Assembly (NCBI GenBank): GCA_030655595.1
Contig: JAUSNQ010000009.1
Coordinates: forward strand, 1-11,358
DNA: 11,358 nucleotides
Origin: Paludibacter sp.
Lineage (GTDB): Bacteria > Bacteroidota > Bacteroidia > Bacteroidales > Paludibacteraceae
Direction of reading: 5' to 3'
Positions 7,211 to 11,358 of the stretch are shown here, in pieces. A program made the position numbers and the translations under genes. The notes under the pieces are model-generated. The model saw nothing but the letters and a program-made list of their open reading frames with translations, was not told where the DNA came from and did not search any database. Numbering within the stretch: position 1 is the stretch's first letter; every line of letters starts with the position of its first letter.

Positions 7211-8569
7211 TTAGTCTTTTATCCATCCTGGATATTCAAAATCACAATTTTGCCATGCTGGGTCAATGCTGATGTAGGTTTCCTTTTGCTTTTTGGCAAT
7301 CCACGCCTTTAAGAACTGAGCCTTTTTCGTTTCTTCGTAAAAGTTTTTCAGCAATTGATAGTCGTCCATTAAATTAGCCTTGTGGGTTTCCACTTTCGAC
7401 TTCACTTTTACAACCGCAACCACCTCTTTGTTTGAAGTAGGATCAATCATGCTGAATGGTTTTGAAATCTCCGAAACATTCATTCCATAAACAACCTTTG
7501 CAACTTCCTGAGGCAAATCCTGGTATTCGAATTTTGATGTTCCTGAACGCTGATTGAGCATTAAACCGGCATTCATAGCTGTGTTTTTATCCTGAGAAAA
7601 ATAGATAACACCTTGCTCAAAAGTCATTTTTTCTTTGCGAATCAAATCGGTAATCGAATCCAATTTTTCAATTGCTTTTTGTTTATCAGCTAAAGAAACT
7701 TTCGGTTTCATCAAGATGTGACGGCAATTGATTCTGTCACCTCGTTTTTCTATCAACTGAATAATGTGAAATCCAAATTCAGACTCAACAACCCGTGATA
7801 CACGTTTGGGGTCGTTCAGATTGAAAGCCACATTGGCAAATTCAGGAACAAGCTGTCCCTTTCCCATGAATCCCAATTCACCGCCACGTTTAGCACTTTC
7901 AGTATCCTCAGAATATAACCTGGCCAATACTGAAAATTCTGTAGAGCCACTGTTTACGCGCTCTGCAAATTCTCTCAATCTTTCTTTGATAGCTTCCGAC
8001 TCTTCGATTGGTACTGGTGGTTGAAAACTGATAATCTGCAACTCAACTTGAGCAGGAACAGTGGGAATGCTATCCACAGCCATAGAATTAAAAAAACGTC
8101 TCACATCAGCAGGTGTAGATTTAATATTCTCAACCAACTTTTGTTGCATTTGCTGTATAATCATTTGATCACGGACCATTTCACGCATATCTTCACGCAA
8201 AGCAAGCGTGCTTTTACCGAAATACTCTTCTAATTTCTCTCTGGAACCAATTTGAGATATAAAGTAGCTCATGCGCATTTCCACCTGATTCATGACTGTA
8301 CTTTCATTCACTTCAATACTGTCGAGTTGCGCTTGGTGCAAGTACAATTTCTGAATGGCAATTTGTTCAGGAATCACACAGTAAGGATCACCGGTGATAG
8401 GAACTCCTTCATATTGAGCCCTGATTCTTTGTTCTTCAACCTCCGATTTTAAGATGGATTCATCGCCGACTATCCAAATAATTTCATCGATGATATTCGA
8501 TTGAGCTGACGCATTCATCAACGAATAAAATAGAAAAATGGTAATAAAGAATATTGATCTTGCGTACAT
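7211..8569 (-). CDS. surA: SurA-like periplasmic chaperone / peptidyl-prolyl isomerase, two parvulin domains
   Basis: A 452-residue exported protein, close to E. coli SurA (428 aa), which escorts unfolded outer-membrane proteins across the periplasm. Residues 1-23 form a signal peptide ending NASAQ. The SurA_N chaperone region (about 25-165) includes IIDEIIWIVGDESILKSEVE. Parvulin domain 1 (about 172-275) keeps GGELGFMGKGQLVPEF and EFGFHIIQL, but its first strand reads VELQIISFQ without the usual His. Parvulin domain 2 (about 278-390) has RHILMKP but loses the later GG-GW and GWHII-type motifs. A C-terminal helical part follows (about 395-440). The stop codon abuts the ATG of the OstA-like gene, so the two are almost certainly co-transcribed. 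The lipoprotein gene lies 40 bases upstream. No promoter is visible in that gap. Isomerase activity may be weak, as chaperoning is the main role in SurA. Identity as a true SurA orthologue is likely, not proven. Confidence 0.87.
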   Translation of the reverse strand: MYARSIFFITIFLFYSLMNASAQSNIIDEIIWIVGDESILKSEVEEQRIRAQYEGVPITGDPYCVIPEQIAIQKLYLHQAQLDSIEVNESTVMNQVEMRMSYFISQIGSREKLEEYFGKSTLALREDMREMVRDQMIIQQMQQKLVENIKSTPADVRRFFNSMAVDSIPTVPAQVELQIISFQPPVPIEESEAIKERLREFAERVNSGSTEFSVLARLYSEDTESAKRGGELGFMGKGQLVPEFANVAFNLNDPKRVSRVVESEFGFHIIQLIEKRGDRINCRHILMKPKVSLADKQKAIEKLDSITDLIRKEKMTFEQGVIYFSQDKNTAMNAGLMLNQRSGTSKFEYQDLPQEVAKVVYGMNVSEISKPFSMIDPTSNKEVVAVVKVKSKVETHKANLMDDYQLLKNFYEETKKAQFLKAWIAKKQKETYISIDPAWQNCDFEYPGWIKD

Positions 8570-8609
8570 AATGTTAATTTAAAAACGGGATGTTAGTTCG
8601 GCTTGTGAA

Positions 8610-9464
8610 TTATTTTTTGAGAAATGTAACTGTTCCATTCTGAATGGCATCATGATAAAGCTCATCCTCAAAGTTCGTTATAAACTCAGATTTTAATTTA
8701 TTCAGAATGATATTGGAAATTTTATCTCTTGCTGTTTCGTAAGGTTCAATTTCGCCAATCATTTTAGTTGATTCAATGCTAATCATGTAGTGTTTAAGGC
8801 TATCAGAAACCTCATAATATCTTTTTGAGTTTAAAAAATTCGTTTGATTCTCAAGTTGAATCGGCATTTTTCTTAGGATTTCATTTAAAGGAACCCATCT
8901 GTCCAAAAAATAATCGTAACTCAGTCCGTGCTGTAAACTATATTTTTCTATTTGTTCCAAAGATTTTAAATCGGCTGATTGCACCCAGCGTCTCACATTG
9001 GTGAGATTGGGAGCACCAACCGGAACAACAAGCAAAATCCCTTTCAATAAATTCTCTTTCAATTCAAACTGAGCACTAAATTGATCATAAAAAGCCCTCA
9101 TGTCTTCTTCTGATGGTTGCTCGGGTAGGCGCTGTTGAATGAGGTTTTGTTGGTACTGATGAATGGTCAGCGACTTTTTGTAATCCTCCAGCAGCTTTTC
9201 TATGGCAGCTTTATCTGTAACATTGCGCTTGGCATTTTCATACAGAAGCACATCAGTAATCCATTTACGAATATAACTGTCAACAATTTGAACACTATCA
9301 GCACCACTCATATTGGGTGGTATAATATTTTGAACCTGATCTAAGTATAAAAACTTGCCCTCGACTTCCAGCAAAGGAACCCTGGTCTGATCGGGTGAGT
9401 TTTCAACACAGGCAATCATAGACCCGAATGTCAGAATCAGCAACAGTTGCTTTACCATGCGCAT
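8610..9464 (-). CDS. SurA-like lipoprotein without recognisable parvulin catalytic motifs
   Basis: A protein of 284 residues if it starts at the ATG at 9464. Residues 1-19 look like a lipoprotein signal (MRMVKQLLLILTFGSMIAC), with Cys19 as the lipidation site in a somewhat unusual MIAC lipobox. The middle has SurA_N-like helices (about 40-115, with SYIRKWITDVLLYENAKRNV) and then SEEDMRAFYDQFSAQFELKE, the lead-in found before parvulin domains. The stretch that follows (ILLVVPVGAPNLTNV) lacks the HIL, GG-GW and GWHII motifs. The C-terminal helix (about 240-276) resembles the one that closes the SurA chaperone module. I infer a membrane-anchored, non-enzymatic chaperone that partners the neighbouring isomerases. 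A GTG at 9485 abuts the upstream stop but adds a poor signal-peptide start; the ATG at 9458 is also possible. The upstream gene stops 21 bases before. Confidence 0.7.
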   Translation of the reverse strand: MRMVKQLLLILTFGSMIACVENSPDQTRVPLLEVEGKFLYLDQVQNIIPPNMSGADSVQIVDSYIRKWITDVLLYENAKRNVTDKAAIEKLLEDYKKSLTIHQYQQNLIQQRLPEQPSEEDMRAFYDQFSAQFELKENLLKGILLVVPVGAPNLTNVRRWVQSADLKSLEQIEKYSLQHGLSYDYFLDRWVPLNEILRKMPIQLENQTNFLNSKRYYEVSDSLKHYMISIESTKMIGEIEPYETARDKISNIILNKLKSEFITNFEDELYHDAIQNGTVTFLKK

Positions 9465-9485
9465 GAGGGTACAATGTAAATACAC

Positions 9486-11358
9486 TTAATTCTTTTGAAC
9501 CGATTTGAGCACCTTTGCATTGATCTTAACCGGGAATTTATCCCGAAGCACTTTAATCCATTCCTTCTCAAGATATTCCTGATAATCAGCGGTCACCAAT
9601 CCACGAACATCCGTATATGCTTCAGGCGTGTAGTTTAACATGACTCCGGGAACAAATACATGCGGATACTTTGCATCCACTTCCAGCTCATCAGCCACTT
9701 TAAAAATATACTTGTCGACAAATTTATTATCTCCCTGTACATACAACCCTTTATCAACCTTAATATTGACAACGCTATCGTTGAGTTGTCTTAAATATTT
9801 ATCAATTGAGTCATTTGGTTGTGTGTTGATAATATTTTGAGCAGCCTTATATGTTTCTTGATTTTTAGTCTGGATAATCCGACCTTTAAAATGTGGTTTA
9901 TCCCACGAGTACTTCTCTTTATTTCTTTTGAAGAAAGCAGCCAGGCCGGCAGTATCTTTCGATGCTTTTTCCCATACCTCATTGTTACTTACTTCAAATA
10001 AAAGAATGCCATCGTGATATTCTTGCATCAACAAGCGGAAATCTTCATATTTATTTTCCAACTGCGAATTTTCATAGGTCAATAATTCCTTCTCAATAAA
10101 TGATGTCAATTTTTCGTCGATGATTTCTTTGGCTGATGTTTTATCCGAAACAGGATTATTTTTCAAATAGGCAAAGAAGTCCGACTGTTTCAATGTTTTC
10201 TTTTTGGCATACGAAAACATGGGTTTATTCAGTTTTGCTGCCTCAGCCTGAAAACTTGAATCTGCCAACGTTTTATTTTCCAGCAAAGCATAAAAATCAG
10301 CGGTATGCGTACCTTTCAAGGTTTTCAATTTGTATTCAACCTTCAATTTTTCAACGAACGATTTTTGACCTTTATCCGCTCTTTCATCCCTTTTCACCTG
10401 ACGTTCAATATCCGCTTTTTTGCTTTCAAAACTTGGAAGCGGTTTTGTGTCGAGCAACTTGATGATGTGCCAACCGTACGCCGATTGAACCGGTTCACTG
10501 ATATCACCCGGATTTTTCAATGCAAAAGCAACTTGCTCAAATTCTGCTACCATTCTGCCAGTACCAAACCAAGGAAGTTCGCCGTTTTTAGCAGCAGACC
10601 CTCTGTCTTCCGAATGAACCGATGCAATTTGACCAAAATCACTTCCTGACTTTACCAATTGATAAAGCGAATCGATTTTTATTTTGGCTGCTTCGTTTCC
10701 GGCATCATCCCCCTGCGAAGTAAACCTCATAATATGAGAAACTAAGATTTCTCCTGGAGAGAATCTTCGGTTATGAATTTTCATAACATGATAACCAAAA
10801 GAAGTACGGACAGGTTTTGAAATAGTTCCGACAGGGGTATTAAAAGCCATGGTCTCAAAAGGATACACAGTACGGAAACCCGTAATCCAGCCGATATAGC
10901 CACCATTATCACTTACCGATTGATCTTCAGAAGTTTCTTTGGCCACATCCGAAAAATCTTCTTTCTCAAGACGTTTGATTACTTCCTGAATTTTAGTCCA
11001 GGCTTTCAAAGTATCTTCGGGTGTCGCATTTGGTTGGATGCGCACAAGAATATGACTTACCTCGATATCCTCTTTCAAACGATTATATGCTTCCAAGAGG
11101 ACGTCTTCTTCAGCCTTCGAATCAGTCAAATAAGGTTTCGTAAGTTGATCCCGATATCCACCCAACTCGTTGATGAAAGATTTCGTTGTATCAATACCCT
11201 GAAATTTTGCTTCTTCCACTTTTAATTTGAAGTTAACAAAAAGGTCGACATACTCCTCTAAAGATTTCTTATCCAAAGCATTGTTGGAGTTGTTCTTGTT
11301 GTAAATATATTCAAACTCTGATTTCAAAACGGGCTTTCCGTTGATATTCATCAATACC
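9486..11358 (-). CDS. Large periplasmic peptidyl-prolyl isomerase with two parvulin domains (5' end beyond window)
   Basis: The frame stays open through the right edge (codons GTA, TTG, ATG), so the real start and signal peptide lie outside. Residues are counted from the TTG at 11354. The visible part begins inside a SurA_N-like region (MNINGKPVLKSEFEYIYNKN). Parvulin domain 1 (about 96-197) has SHILV, NGGYIGW and FGYHVMKI. Parvulin domain 2 (about 201-303) has SHIMR, NGELPWFGTG and YGWHIIKL. Both carry the full motif set, so both may be active. The C-terminal 320 residues are rich in charged helices (AKKKTLKQSDFFAYLKNN, later KNKEKYSWDKPHFKGRII-like strands) with no known catalytic motif. 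The family helps fold exported and outer-membrane proteins. It is the first visible gene of the operon leading to the SurA-like and OstA-like genes. SurA- or PpiD-like assignment is open, since membrane anchoring cannot be judged without the N-terminus. Confidence 0.85.
   Translation of the reverse strand, partial: VLMNINGKPVLKSEFEYIYNKNNSNNALDKKSLEEYVDLFVNFKLKVEEAKFQGIDTTKSFINELGGYRDQLTKPYLTDSKAEEDVLLEAYNRLKEDIEVSHILVRIQPNATPEDTLKAWTKIQEVIKRLEKEDFSDVAKETSEDQSVSDNGGYIGWITGFRTVYPFETMAFNTPVGTISKPVRTSFGYHVMKIHNRRFSPGEILVSHIMRFTSQGDDAGNEAAKIKIDSLYQLVKSGSDFGQIASVHSEDRGSAAKNGELPWFGTGRMVAEFEQVAFALKNPGDISEPVQSAYGWHIIKLLDTKPLPSFESKKADIERQVKRDERADKGQKSFVEKLKVEYKLKTLKGTHTADFYALLENKTLADSSFQAEAAKLNKPMFSYAKKKTLKQSDFFAYLKNNPVSDKTSAKEIIDEKLTSFIEKELLTYENSQLENKYEDFRLLMQEYHDGILLFEVSNNEVWEKASKDTAGLAAFFKRNKEKYSWDKPHFKGRIIQTKNQETYKAAQNIINTQPNDSIDKYLRQLNDSVVNIKVDKGLYVQGDNKFVDKYIFKVADELEVDAKYPHVFVPGVMLNYTPEAYTDVRGLVTADYQEYLEKEWIKVLRDKFPVKINAKVLKSVQKN

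Noticed and set aside
9465..9485. GTG start for the SurA-like lipoprotein
   Set aside because: It adds YLHCTL before a good lipoprotein signal; the ATG at 9464 gives a normal signal peptide.
10136..10649. Two overlapping plus-strand frames of 108 and 114 codons
   Set aside because: They lie antisense inside the large isomerase gene, which has strong domain motifs; their composition (many Phe, Ser) is typical of antisense shadows.
11349..11354. TTG or ATG here as the true start of the large isomerase
   Set aside because: The frame is open to the window edge, no signal peptide would be present, and the sequence begins inside a SurA_N-like region.

Overview
The window looks like a chromosomal segment from the Bacteroidota, most likely Bacteroidales. 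The evidence is the AT-rich coding sequence, the TAnnTTTG-type promoter elements, the lack of strong Shine-Dalgarno sites, and the gene families: DUF5686/carboxypeptidase-regulatory-like protein, an OstA-like protein encoded just after a chain of SurA-type proteins, and a Kef-type antiporter with a long soluble tail. Nothing marks it as a mobile element. The only recombinase is the housekeeping XerD type. No RNA genes, insertion sequences or CRISPR arrays were seen, and there is no gene-free stretch longer than about 60 bases.

Left part (1-1964, minus strand): xerD, a complete tyrosine recombinase, is followed with a 4-base stop/start overlap by an exported DUF5686-family protein that runs off the left edge. 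A compact divergent promoter region (about 1990-2071) separates xerD from the plus-strand genes. Two identical -7 elements face away from each other in it as a perfect 10-base inverted repeat.

Middle part (2072-5399, plus strand): a one-component regulator fuses a RIC/YtfE-like module (ScdA_N-like domain plus di-iron hemerythrin-like domain) to a LuxR-type helix-turn-helix. A CPA2/Kef-type cation:proton antiporter with a C-terminal USP-like tail follows 55 bases downstream. The regulator keeps all six di-iron ligand positions of YtfE but has lost the N-terminal cysteine pair. This suggests an iron-based oxygen, NO or redox sensor made from an iron-cluster repair protein. It is the most interesting object in the window.

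Right part (5405-11358, minus strand): four genes packed in one direction form an outer-membrane biogenesis operon. In transcription order they are a large double-parvulin peptidyl-prolyl isomerase (its start lies beyond the right edge), a lipoprotein shaped like a SurA chaperone without recognisable catalytic motifs, a SurA-like double-parvulin protein, and an OstA-like (LptA/LptD-N type) protein. The spacings are 21, 40 and 0 bases. Together they would chaperone outer-membrane proteins and handle lipopolysaccharide transport in the periplasm. The operon meets the antiporter gene tail to tail with only 5 bases between stop codons.
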